A stretch of DNA of 23,653 nucleotides, taken from IMG/VR virus record IMGVR_UViG_3300043313_000216, positions 1-23,653 of that record, one strand, 5' to 3'. The notes under the pieces were generated by a model. The model ran no database searches. It was not told the DNA's origin and saw only the letters and a list, made by a program, of their open reading frames with translations. Below are positions 11,667-19,179 of the stretch, piece by piece. The DNA comes from a virus. The stretch's first letter is position 1; every line of letters starts with the position of its first letter. The translations under genes and the position numbers were made by a program.

Positions 11667-13237
11667 TATGGTTGCTCCTCGGGCTGCATGACGCCGCGTA
11701 GTCGCAGCTGCTCCAGCACTTGATTGGTAATCGCGTTGCGACTGCTTTCCGCGAAATTGTTGAGCCCTGGGCCAGCTACGATCGGAGCCTGCGCGGCCCA
11801 CTCGCGGTACAGCGGCGAGCGCATCGCCATCTTGCCCTCCAACTCGCGGGCGTGGTTCATCGTCATGCGGTTACTGATGCCCTTCGCGGCGGCACCTGCG
11901 ACCGGGATAGCCGCCCCGAGCAATGGCGTCAGATCACCGGTCGCCAATGCAGCAGCGACGCCGCCGCCTCCTGCCGTCAATCCGCCGATGCCGCGGGCAT
12001 AATTGCCAGCGGTGCGCAAGGTGTTGGCGACCGCCTCGCCGCGCGTCACGTCGCGAATGTCGGCCTTTTCTTCTGGGTTGTACCACTTGCCCTCGCGGCT
12101 CTTGGGATTGAGCAGTGCGACTAGCTTTTGCCGATAAGTGTTACCCGCGTTCTGGGCAGAATTGGCGGTGTTGAAGCGATCATCCGCGTACTGGTTGGTG
12201 TTCTCGACGGTTTCGGTGCGCTTGCCGGCACGGTAGTCGCCGCGCGCGTCGTTGATGAGGCTCGTGATACGGTTCCGCTGGGCATCACTACCGCTGGCCT
12301 GCGCGATCGGCGACGCCATGAAGCGATCAAGAAAGTCGCGAACCTGGCGAGCGCCGACCTCGTTGACACCAGTAAGTTTCTGACGAAGGGCGTCGATATC
12401 TTTAGGGGTAACGGTTGGTGCGTCTGGATCGGCTTGCAGCCTGCCGGAACGGGCATCGTTGATCGTGTGCCAAACGGTTTTTGACTTGTCTGGATCGGTG
12501 ATCCCGTAAAGGCGTTTCTCCAGTGCATCCATTGCCCCCCTGAACTGGTCGGTGCGGTAATCTATCGGCACAGAGTGCGTATCGGTATAGCGTTGAGAGG
12601 CCGACTGCTTCAACCTGGCGGCGTCCGGCACCGGGGCAGTGTTGCGCGGCGCCACGTCGGCGAACTTGCCGAAGGGCGCCCCGAGCGCAGCCCCGAACGC
12701 GCCGCCGACTAGCGCATTGTTAGCGTAATCCGAGGGGTTGCCGGAGTAGGTGTGGCCGGCAGCTTGCGCCCCGCCGATCAGCCCGCCCTCGAGGCCGTAG
12801 CCGGCCACCCTGGCCGCAACCCCAGGAAGCCCCTTGGCGGCCCCGCCCAGCGCCGCGGCGGTGCCCCGGCCTATGGCGCCGGCTCCGGGTACAAACGCCT
12901 GCGCGGTGCCTCCGGCCACGTCTCCGACCACAGACAAATAGGGACTGCGCTCCCGGCGCATTGCACTGTCGGCGACCGCCTGGTCGACGCCGGCGGAATA
13001 GCTTGGCGCGTCTCCCTGCAGGGCGCGCTGTACGCCCTCCAGCCGATCACGCATGCCGAGCGAGAACGTGTTGGATGCGGGCTTCATAAAGTCAGCGACA
13101 TTGCCCATCAGCGTCGCTGGCGGCGGCGCATTGGCGGGCGCCGGCAAGAACGGGTTGCCGGAGATCGGCACCTGCGGCGGCGCCACTACCGAGGGGCGGG
13201 GGTCGTCGCTGTCGAGAAAGGGGTTGCGCTCTGCCAT
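11666..13237 (-). CDS. Gly/Ala-rich internal (ejection-type) virion protein
   Basis: 523 residues. The N-terminus is Pro-rich with NPFL repeated at 5-8 and 28-31. Residues about 103-190 and 400-450 are Gly/Ala-rich hydrophobic segments with GxxxG-like spacing, resembling membrane-inserting stretches in phage ejection proteins. The centre is charged and helical, with many Asp and Arg residues (DALRQKLTGVNEVGARQVRD). In podoviruses such proteins sit in the capsid and enter the cell envelope with the DNA. It follows the transglycosylase gene directly (TGATG overlap), and both begin MAE(R/Q)NP. No enzyme motif seen. The role is inferred from composition and neighbours. Confidence 0.55.
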   Translation of the reverse strand: MAERNPFLDSDDPRPSVVAPPQVPISGNPFLPAPANAPPPATLMGNVADFMKPASNTFSLGMRDRLEGVQRALQGDAPSYSAGVDQAVADSAMRRERSPYLSVVGDVAGGTAQAFVPGAGAIGRGTAAALGGAAKGLPGVAARVAGYGLEGGLIGGAQAAGHTYSGNPSDYANNALVGGAFGAALGAPFGKFADVAPRNTAPVPDAARLKQSASQRYTDTHSVPIDYRTDQFRGAMDALEKRLYGITDPDKSKTVWHTINDARSGRLQADPDAPTVTPKDIDALRQKLTGVNEVGARQVRDFLDRFMASPIAQASGSDAQRNRITSLINDARGDYRAGKRTETVENTNQYADDRFNTANSAQNAGNTYRQKLVALLNPKSREGKWYNPEEKADIRDVTRGEAVANTLRTAGNYARGIGGLTAGGGGVAAALATGDLTPLLGAAIPVAGAAAKGISNRMTMNHARELEGKMAMRSPLYREWAAQAPIVAGPGLNNFAESSRNAITNQVLEQLRLRGVMQPEEQP

Positions 13238-15468
13238 CAGCCGCCCCTCGCCTTCTTGCGCGCCAACCGCTCAATCCGCGCCAATTCCAGATCCGCGGCG
13301 CCTGGGCCGTAGGCCTCATCGAATTGCGCCCGCACCTTGGCTGCCTGAGTAGGGTCGGCCTGCGCATCCGTCAGCATCTTGATGTGCGAGCCTGGCCCGG
13401 TCGGTCCGTGGCTGCTGCGGTAACGCAATTCGGCAGGCTCGCCGGAGAGGTAATGGTCGACCTGTTCCTCGTAACTGTTGATCTTGCGGTGGTTGATCTC
13501 GGCGGCCCGGTCCATGATGGTTTTAATGGTTTTCATCTGGAAATTCGGATCGGTGGCCTGGATGCCCTGCGCGATCTTCACGTCCGCGTCGGACACCTTG
13601 CCGCCGACACCGTTGATGGTTTCGATAGCCTCCGTAAGTCCAGACTTCAGAGCGGCCTGCATGATCTCGGTGTTGGCGGCGAGGTTGCCCTTCATACCAT
13701 TATTAAAGGCCCAATCGGCGAATTTCGCCTGGGCGATCTTCATGTTGGCACCATAGCCGGTGATGACGCCGTCGTTGATGGCCTTGCGTGCCAACTGTTG
13801 CGCGCTTTGAGCCTTGATGGCTTGGTCGACACTGGACTTGTCTTTGTCCATGCGCGCGTAGAACTTGTCGGGATCTTCGCCGGTGCGCACCTTGATACGG
13901 AGATCTACAGCCTTGCTGGCTAGTTCCTGACGCGATTTTTCTTCTTCTGTGATCTGCTTATGGGCGCCGGACTTTTGTGCCTCTTGTAGTTTTAACGCCT
14001 CGTCACGCTGTTTCAGTTTGTCTTTGTAGACATCCAGGTTGCGTGCATCCTCGAATTGGCGCTTCGCCGTCTCCTGGGCGATGATCTGCTTGGCCGGCCC
14101 GGTGACATATTCGTTGTGCGGATTTCGGCGCAGTTCCTCGTAGGCGCGCTGTTCTGGCCCCGACATCGGAGTTTTGGGCGGGATCTGCGGCTCCGGGCCA
14201 ACATTCATAATGTAGCCGGCTGGCGGCACTGCAGGCTGTGCCTGCGCCACCTGCGGCGGTGCCGCCGTGATCGGCCTGGCCGGCGGTGCCGACCTAACGG
14301 GGAAACCAGTCGCCGACGGCGACGGGGAGCCGTCGAACGCCATTATCGGGGCGTCGACGGGCGGCGTAGGGTTTTGTTGCGGACCTCCTTGGGCCGTGAC
14401 CGCAGCCGCTATGGCATCGCGCGGGTTCACCGGCCGCTCCGGCATGCCGTAGTAGCCCTTGATCGCCGCGGCGGCCTGCTGCGGGCCTGCGGAGGGCGGT
14501 ACGTTGTTGAGGGCGAGGTTGCGTGGGGTGGCATTGCCGGTGCCGGTCAGCATGTTTGCTGCCGTTCCGGCACCCTGCTGGTGCGCCAGCGCCAGGTCAG
14601 CCATGGTCGGTGGCCGCTGCAGCCGGCGCTCCAAGGTCGCCGCGTTGTCGTCGGTGAATTGCCGGAAGGCATCCGCCGACGCCATGTCGTCGTCTGGGTT
14701 GGCGAGGCCGTACTGTCGGGCGGTGCCGGGCACAAACTGAAACAGGCCGCGGGCGCCGGTGCTCGACACCTCGCCGGGGCGAGCCTGCTCTGCCGACCCT
14801 GTCTGCGAGGTGTAGGCCTGCATGTCGGGATTGTTGGGGTAGGCCCGCTCGGCGGCGGCCTGCCCACGGGCGGTGCCCTGCCGCTTCATGCCAGCCTGCG
14901 CGTCGATCAGATTGTAGCCGCCGTCCGTCGGGCTGGCGACGCGGGGAGGCGCTGCCGCCGGCGGCCGTGCCATGGCGCGCGGGTCCAGCATCGACGCCGG
15001 CTGCTCGGTCGGTAAAGCAAAACCGGGCACCGACTGCTCCCGCTGCGGCATGAACAAGGCCGACGCCGGTTGCTCGCCGGGCGGCGTGGTGACCAGTGGC
15101 GGCGCCGGCTGCACGTCCACCGGAGCCGGTGCCGGCACGATCGCGCGCTCAATGGCGGCGACGGCAGGCTCCACAGCGGCTGCCGGGGCGTAGGGTACGG
15201 CGGCCGGCGAAGCCCCGGCAATGCGGTCAGTAGCCGCCCGACCCTGCGCCTGATCCGCCAGATCCGCCTGCCCCATCTCGCGCGTAATACGGCGCTCGCG
15301 GAAGGCGTCGCCGAGTGCCGCGATGCCCTCGCCGAGGTTCTTCGGCGCGTTGCGCTTGTTCGTCAGCATCGCCAGCGCAATGCGCTGCCGCAGCTGCTGA
15401 TTGATGTTGGGGTCGTTCTGGTTATAGATGAAGGACTGCAGCGCCTCCAGCGGGTTCTGCTCTGCCAT
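13237..15468 (-). CDS. Virion protein with lytic transglycosylase (SLT-like) domain
   Basis: 743 residues. The N-terminal 180 are helical then Pro/Ala-rich. Residues about 185-345 form a soluble lytic transglycosylase-like domain: SSTGARGLFQFVPGTARQYG (235-254) is the GLxQ core, then ADLALAHQQGAGTAANML (290-307). A candidate catalytic Glu is E227 in GSAEQARPGE, one residue closer to the core than usual. A second Pro-rich stretch leads into a long charged helical C-terminal half (KQRDEALKLQEAQKSGAHKQ and on). It would cut peptidoglycan locally during DNA entry. Together with the Gly/Ala-rich neighbour it makes up a probable ejectosome. Confidence 0.8.
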   Translation of the reverse strand: MAEQNPLEALQSFIYNQNDPNINQQLRQRIALAMLTNKRNAPKNLGEGIAALGDAFRERRITREMGQADLADQAQGRAATDRIAGASPAAVPYAPAAAVEPAVAAIERAIVPAPAPVDVQPAPPLVTTPPGEQPASALFMPQREQSVPGFALPTEQPASMLDPRAMARPPAAAPPRVASPTDGGYNLIDAQAGMKRQGTARGQAAAERAYPNNPDMQAYTSQTGSAEQARPGEVSSTGARGLFQFVPGTARQYGLANPDDDMASADAFRQFTDDNAATLERRLQRPPTMADLALAHQQGAGTAANMLTGTGNATPRNLALNNVPPSAGPQQAAAAIKGYYGMPERPVNPRDAIAAAVTAQGGPQQNPTPPVDAPIMAFDGSPSPSATGFPVRSAPPARPITAAPPQVAQAQPAVPPAGYIMNVGPEPQIPPKTPMSGPEQRAYEELRRNPHNEYVTGPAKQIIAQETAKRQFEDARNLDVYKDKLKQRDEALKLQEAQKSGAHKQITEEEKSRQELASKAVDLRIKVRTGEDPDKFYARMDKDKSSVDQAIKAQSAQQLARKAINDGVITGYGANMKIAQAKFADWAFNNGMKGNLAANTEIMQAALKSGLTEAIETINGVGGKVSDADVKIAQGIQATDPNFQMKTIKTIMDRAAEINHRKINSYEEQVDHYLSGEPAELRYRSSHGPTGPGSHIKMLTDAQADPTQAAKVRAQFDEAYGPGAADLELARIERLARKKARGG

Positions 15469-16866
15469 CTATGCGGCCCTCAGTATGCTGCCCATGACCC
15501 GTTCGGGGTAGATCCGCTTGCTGCCGTCCGCGCCGGTGGTGACCGCGCTCTTGTTGATCCGCTCGACATCCTGCGCCATCGGGCCGACATGGCGCTCTGC
15601 CTCGCCCTTGTAGGACCACTCCGAGATGGGCAACTGCTTGCGCTTGCCGTCTTGGCCCGCCGCGAACACCGTCCCCATCGGCACGATGTTCTCCTTGGCG
15701 CGCTCGTCGGACAGGATGCTGGCACCGGCACCGAGAATGCCGCCCATGGTCGACTGCCAGTTCTGGTTCTGGGCCTGATAGTTGCCCATCTGCTGGTTGA
15801 AATTTTGATTGATCAACCCACCGATGTCGGTGGTGGCGATCTGGCTGCCCGGCGTATTGATCCAGTTCGGCGACTGCACCTGGCTGCCTGACATCAGCGA
15901 GGTGATCTCGTTGATCGGCTGATTGCGGGCGGCGTACTGCTCCTGCAAATAGGCGTTGCGGGCGGTGTTGGAGGCGTTGAAGCCGCTTTGCGCCTGCGCC
16001 AGCTGCTGCGCCAGGCCAGCATTGCCGAAGGCGGCCTGCGCCGCGTTCTGGGTGAACTGCTGCCCTTGACCGGCATTGGCGAAAGTGCCGCGCCCCAGTT
16101 CCTGCTGGTACTGCTGCCCCTGCGCGGCGTTCTGGAAGGCGGCCAGCGAGCCCGCCATCTGGTTCATGCGCTGCTGCTCGGAGCCGGCCTGCCCGACCGC
16201 GGCGAACCGGGCGTCATTGGCCTGCCGGTTGTAGTCATCCATGGCGCTGGCGTAGGCCTGGCTGCCGTACCTGATGCCCTGGTCGGCTAGGCGCTGCTCG
16301 ATGTTGCCGCGCTCGCGCTCCAACTGCGGGTTCATTCTCTGCATCAAGCTGTCTTCGACCCGCTGCCGATCGGCGCTGAAATTATCCTCGGGGCCGTAGG
16401 TCTTGGTGATGGCACCGGCGTCGCCAAACTGGGTCTGGATTGGCCCGCCAGCGTTAAATGAGGTCGCCGCCTTCTGTGCGTTCAGGATGCTGTTGGGGTC
16501 GCCGCGGGCCGGCCCGCCGCTGTTCGGGTCGAACGGCGTCGACAGCAGGCTGGAAACGCGCCCCGACTGCGCATTAGCCATCCCCGCCAAGTTGTAGGCG
16601 GCGGCCTCCTGCTGGCCCTGGATGGCCTGCTGCTGCGCCGACGGCGTCTGCGTCGCGGTGAACGACGGGATGTCGTAAACCTGCCCGGTGGTGGGATCAC
16701 TCCACTGATAGTTGCCGGTCTGGTTGTAGGTCAGGCTGCCCTGCGGCGTGACCTGGTTGACCTGGTTCAGGTATTTATTGGCGATCGCGGTGCCGACATT
16801 AGTGCCGGTCGCGGCTGCGGCCGTTGCGTATGGATTGGGCGGCTGCGGGGGGTCTGGCTTGGACAC
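15469..16866 (-). CDS. Tail-associated protein with C-terminal S74 intramolecular chaperone
   Basis: 465 residues. The N-terminus is Pro-rich (PPQPPNPYATAAA), followed by Gln/Asn/Ala-rich helical sequence. Residues about 240-295 hold three imperfect copies of a unit like AAFQNAAQGQQ (242-252), TFANAGQGQQF (261-271) and AAFGNAGLAQQL (278-289). The C-terminal LSDERAKENI (385-394) with S386 and K391, then SEWSYKGEAERHVGPMAQDV, is the peptidase S74 autocleaving chaperone domain that helps trimers of fibres or tailspikes fold. Cleavage before S386 would release about 80 residues. Starts directly after the Pro-rich gene; stop and next start are adjacent (TAGATG). Confidence 0.8.
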   Translation of the reverse strand: MSKPDPPQPPNPYATAAAATGTNVGTAIANKYLNQVNQVTPQGSLTYNQTGNYQWSDPTTGQVYDIPSFTATQTPSAQQQAIQGQQEAAAYNLAGMANAQSGRVSSLLSTPFDPNSGGPARGDPNSILNAQKAATSFNAGGPIQTQFGDAGAITKTYGPEDNFSADRQRVEDSLMQRMNPQLERERGNIEQRLADQGIRYGSQAYASAMDDYNRQANDARFAAVGQAGSEQQRMNQMAGSLAAFQNAAQGQQYQQELGRGTFANAGQGQQFTQNAAQAAFGNAGLAQQLAQAQSGFNASNTARNAYLQEQYAARNQPINEITSLMSGSQVQSPNWINTPGSQIATTDIGGLINQNFNQQMGNYQAQNQNWQSTMGGILGAGASILSDERAKENIVPMGTVFAAGQDGKRKQLPISEWSYKGEAERHVGPMAQDVERINKSAVTTGADGSKRIYPERVMGSILRAA

Positions 16867-16875
16867 GGTTAGCTC

Positions 16876-17211
16876 CTATTGCCGTGGCGGCTGGCCGCCC
16901 GGCTGCATTTGCGGCTGCATCATCGGCGGCTGGCCCGGCATCGGTACGCCGCCCGGCATCGGCGGCAGCCCCGCCTGCGGCGGCATGCCAGGCTGCAGCG
17001 GCATCGCGCTCGGCGGCATTCCGCCACCGACCGGCGCCCCCTGCGGCGGTGCGCCAGGCGGCGGCGTCCGCGGCATCTGCATCTGCGGCGGTGTGGTCTG
17101 CGGCATCTGCGGCATTGGCGTCTGCGGAGGCGGCGAGGCGATGTTCATCAGCGCCCGCGTGATTGCATCACGCTGGTCGTTGACGCCTGTGTTCAGGTAT
17201 GGGCTGGGCAT
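16876..17211 (-). CDS. Pro/Met/Gln-rich low-complexity virion-operon protein (111 aa)
   Basis: After a short ordered start (MPSPYLNTGVNDQRDAITRA) the rest is proline, methionine, glutamine and glycine, for example GGMPPSAMPLQPGMPPQ, so it is probably disordered. The N-terminal motif NDQRDAITRALM (11-22) closely matches SAQRDALARVIM in the Gly-rich protein at 17693-19168, suggesting that the two bind the same partner. The start overlaps the acetyltransferase stop (TGATG). The sequence is a genuine frame: the overlaps and the ordered N-terminus support it. Function unknown; a flexible linker or head/tail decoration is possible. Confidence 0.55.
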   Translation of the reverse strand: MPSPYLNTGVNDQRDAITRALMNIASPPPQTPMPQMPQTTPPQMQMPRTPPPGAPPQGAPVGGGMPPSAMPLQPGMPPQAGLPPMPGGVPMPGQPPMMQPQMQPGGQPPRQ

Positions 17212-17693
17212 CAGGCGGCCTCCTCGAGCTTCTGTTCGGTATCAGGCCGCCTTCGATTGATATTGTAGCGGCTATTCTCCCAGTCCTCCACCGTCAATGT
17301 GCCGACTACGCCGTCGCGATCGCGACCGCCGAGCCGTTTGATGTAGTGGAGCGAGAAACCTACGGACGCCATGATCCGCAGCACGATGGCGTTGTCGGCC
17401 ATGGTGGTCTTGATCACCATCTGGCAGCCGACCTGGTAAAACGGGTAGTCGTACATGATCTGGACGGTGCGCCGGGATAACCAGTTGGTGCCGGGGATCG
17501 CGGCGCCCGAGATCTCGATGGTGCCGACCTCGGGGCACCAGTTGCGGTAGACCAGCCCGCCGACCAGATTGCCTTCCTCGTTGATGACACCGATCGCGGC
17601 GCACTTGCCGAAGCCGCGCTCGCGGCATTCGGGGATCAGCTGCGCCACGAATTTGGCGACAACCTCATCATGGCCGAAGATGTAATCCAGCAT
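17211..17693 (-). CDS. GNAT-like N-acetyltransferase in the virion operon
   Basis: 160 residues with a GNAT-like course: KCAAIGVINEEGNLVGGLVY (about 31-50) as strands 2-3, IEISGAAIPGTNWLSRRTVQ (strand 4 and the acetyl-CoA helix start), then QMVIKTTMADNAIVLRIMAS, where DNxxxxR is the conserved Asn region, and VGFSLHYIKRLGGRD. The classic RxxGxG pyrophosphate loop is not clear, which is common in phage versions. I use the ATG at 17693 because GGAGG is six bases upstream, rather than the GTG at 17696. Target unknown; it may modify a virion protein such as the neighbouring low-complexity ones, or a host protein after co-injection. Confidence 0.72.
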   Translation of the reverse strand: MLDYIFGHDEVVAKFVAQLIPECRERGFGKCAAIGVINEEGNLVGGLVYRNWCPEVGTIEISGAAIPGTNWLSRRTVQIMYDYPFYQVGCQMVIKTTMADNAIVLRIMASVGFSLHYIKRLGGRDRDGVVGTLTVEDWENSRYNINRRRPDTEQKLEEAA

Positions 17694-19168
17694 CACCAGC
17701 CTCCACCGCCATCGCCGTCGCCGGAACTACTGCTGCCGCTGCCGCCTTCGCCGCCGATACCGCCCGCGTCACCTGTGCCGCCGTCACCGCCAACGCCGCC
17801 CGCGGTGCCGCCACCTTGGCCGCCGCCCTCGCCGCCGGCATTACCGCCAGTACCGCTGTCGCCGCCAAGGCCGCTGTCGCCCGCTCCGACACCGGCACCA
17901 CCGGGGCCACTGTCACCACCGGGACCGGGACCGCCTGCAGCGGTGCCGCCGCCTTCGCCGGCGCTGTCGCCAGTGCTGGCACCGCCGCCGATACCGGCCG
18001 CGCTGCCGGTGCCGCCATCGGCGCCGGAGCCGCTTGCGCCGCCCTGACCTTCGCCGCCGATGCCGCCAATGCCGCCGCTATCGCCAACGCCGCCCGTCGC
18101 CCCTGCGTCGGAGCCAATGCCGCCCATGCTGCCGCCCATGCCTGTCGCGCCCGCGTCGGAGCCGATGCCGCCCATACCGGACGGTGTGCCAGGCGCGCTC
18201 GGGCCGAAGCCGCCAATGCCGTCGGTGGCGTTAGCGGTGGCAGCAGCGTTCGCGTTCATGCCCATCGCCTGGTTGGTGCCTTCGTCGTAGCCGAAGGTCG
18301 CCATGTTCTGGGCCGCTTGGTCCTCGGCCTGCACGACAGAAGGCGTATTGGCAAAGGCATTCAGGCCCTGGGTCATAGCCTGGGTCATGGCCTGCGCTAT
18401 CGACGGGTTAGACAGCGCATTTGTCATGCCGGGCGTGGCTGGCGCATCTTCCGATACTGGTCCTGTAGGCGGCGCGGGCGCTGGCGCCGGGGAGGGCGCG
18501 GGTGCCGGCGCGGGGCTGACCGCCGTAGATGGCTGCCCTTGAGGGCCAACCGTGGTGTTTGGCCCCATCGTCGAGAACCCCTCGTTGGGGCCTATGACGC
18601 CCAGCGGCGCGTTCGGCCCCTCCGGGTCCGCCAGGGTCGGATCCATCGCCTGATCGACCTCGTTAAACGTGTTCCAGCCCACCGGCGGATTGGCGAGCGT
18701 CGGGGTGACACTCGGATCGGTGACCGAGAGATCGGCGATCGGCGCGCTGGTGACCACGCCAGCCGGGTTGGCCGGGCCTTGTGTCACACCGGGCGAAGAT
18801 GACGTGCCGGGATCGCCTTCGACACCGACATTGGTGTTGGAGGGATCGCCGAAACCGAGGCCAGTGCCGGGGCTGGAGGCGGGTCCGGGTCCGGGTCCAG
18901 GACCGCTCGCAGCCGTACTGCCGCCCTCGCCGGCGCTGTCGCCCCCGCCGCCGCCCCAGTTGCTGGTATCCATGATGACGCGCGCCAGCGCGTCGCGCTG
19001 GGCGCTGACGGGGTCAGGCGCCCGGTAGAAATTGAACGGGTCCGGCGCCGGCGGGCGCTTCAGGTTTCGCGCGTTCCAGGCGTTCACCGCGGCCTCGGAC
19101 GCCGCATCGCCATAGATCCACGCCGGCGCGAACAGCCCACCCAATGCGCCTGTCTGGTCATACGGCAT
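17693..19168 (-). CDS. Gly/Pro/Ala-rich low-complexity virion-operon protein (491 aa)
   Basis: An ordered start (MPYDQTGALGGLFAPAWIYG; DAASEAAVNAWNARNLKRPP) leads to SAQRDALARVIM (55-66), shared with the Pro-rich protein two genes away. Then come Gly/Ser/Pro-rich stretches, a possibly ordered part about 195-300 (VGWNTFNEVDQAMDP, SNPSIAQAMTQAMTQGLNAF), and a C-terminal third that is nearly all Gly, Asp, Ser, Ala and Thr with repeats of GGIGSDAGATG. It ends GDGDGGGGW. The Gly/Asp pattern may bind calcium or form a flexible fibre, but this is inference. A long open frame on the opposite strand is a composition effect. Confidence 0.6.
   Translation of the reverse strand: MPYDQTGALGGLFAPAWIYGDAASEAAVNAWNARNLKRPPAPDPFNFYRAPDPVSAQRDALARVIMDTSNWGGGGGDSAGEGGSTAASGPGPGPGPASSPGTGLGFGDPSNTNVGVEGDPGTSSSPGVTQGPANPAGVVTSAPIADLSVTDPSVTPTLANPPVGWNTFNEVDQAMDPTLADPEGPNAPLGVIGPNEGFSTMGPNTTVGPQGQPSTAVSPAPAPAPSPAPAPAPPTGPVSEDAPATPGMTNALSNPSIAQAMTQAMTQGLNAFANTPSVVQAEDQAAQNMATFGYDEGTNQAMGMNANAAATANATDGIGGFGPSAPGTPSGMGGIGSDAGATGMGGSMGGIGSDAGATGGVGDSGGIGGIGGEGQGGASGSGADGGTGSAAGIGGGASTGDSAGEGGGTAAGGPGPGGDSGPGGAGVGAGDSGLGGDSGTGGNAGGEGGGQGGGTAGGVGGDGGTGDAGGIGGEGGSGSSSSGDGDGGGGW
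18094..18175. repeat. 48-bp-period direct repeat in the Gly-rich gene
   Basis: Two 34-nt units (18094-18127 and 18142-18175) are almost identical and encode the repeated peptide GGIGSDAGATG. The period of 48 bp is 16 codons, so repeat gain or loss would keep the frame. Confidence 0.7.
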
Positions 19169-19179
19169 CGATCGGTCCC

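Noticed and set aside
14056-15015. + strand frame of 319 codons inside the transglycosylase gene
   Set aside because: Arg/Gly-rich antisense shadow, no ribosome site.
17816-18802. A 328-codon open frame on the + strand, opposite the Gly-rich gene
   Set aside because: It is Ala/Arg-rich, has no ribosome site, and exists because the complementary Gly/Pro/Ala codons leave no stops. The minus-strand gene has an ordered N-terminus and fits the operon.
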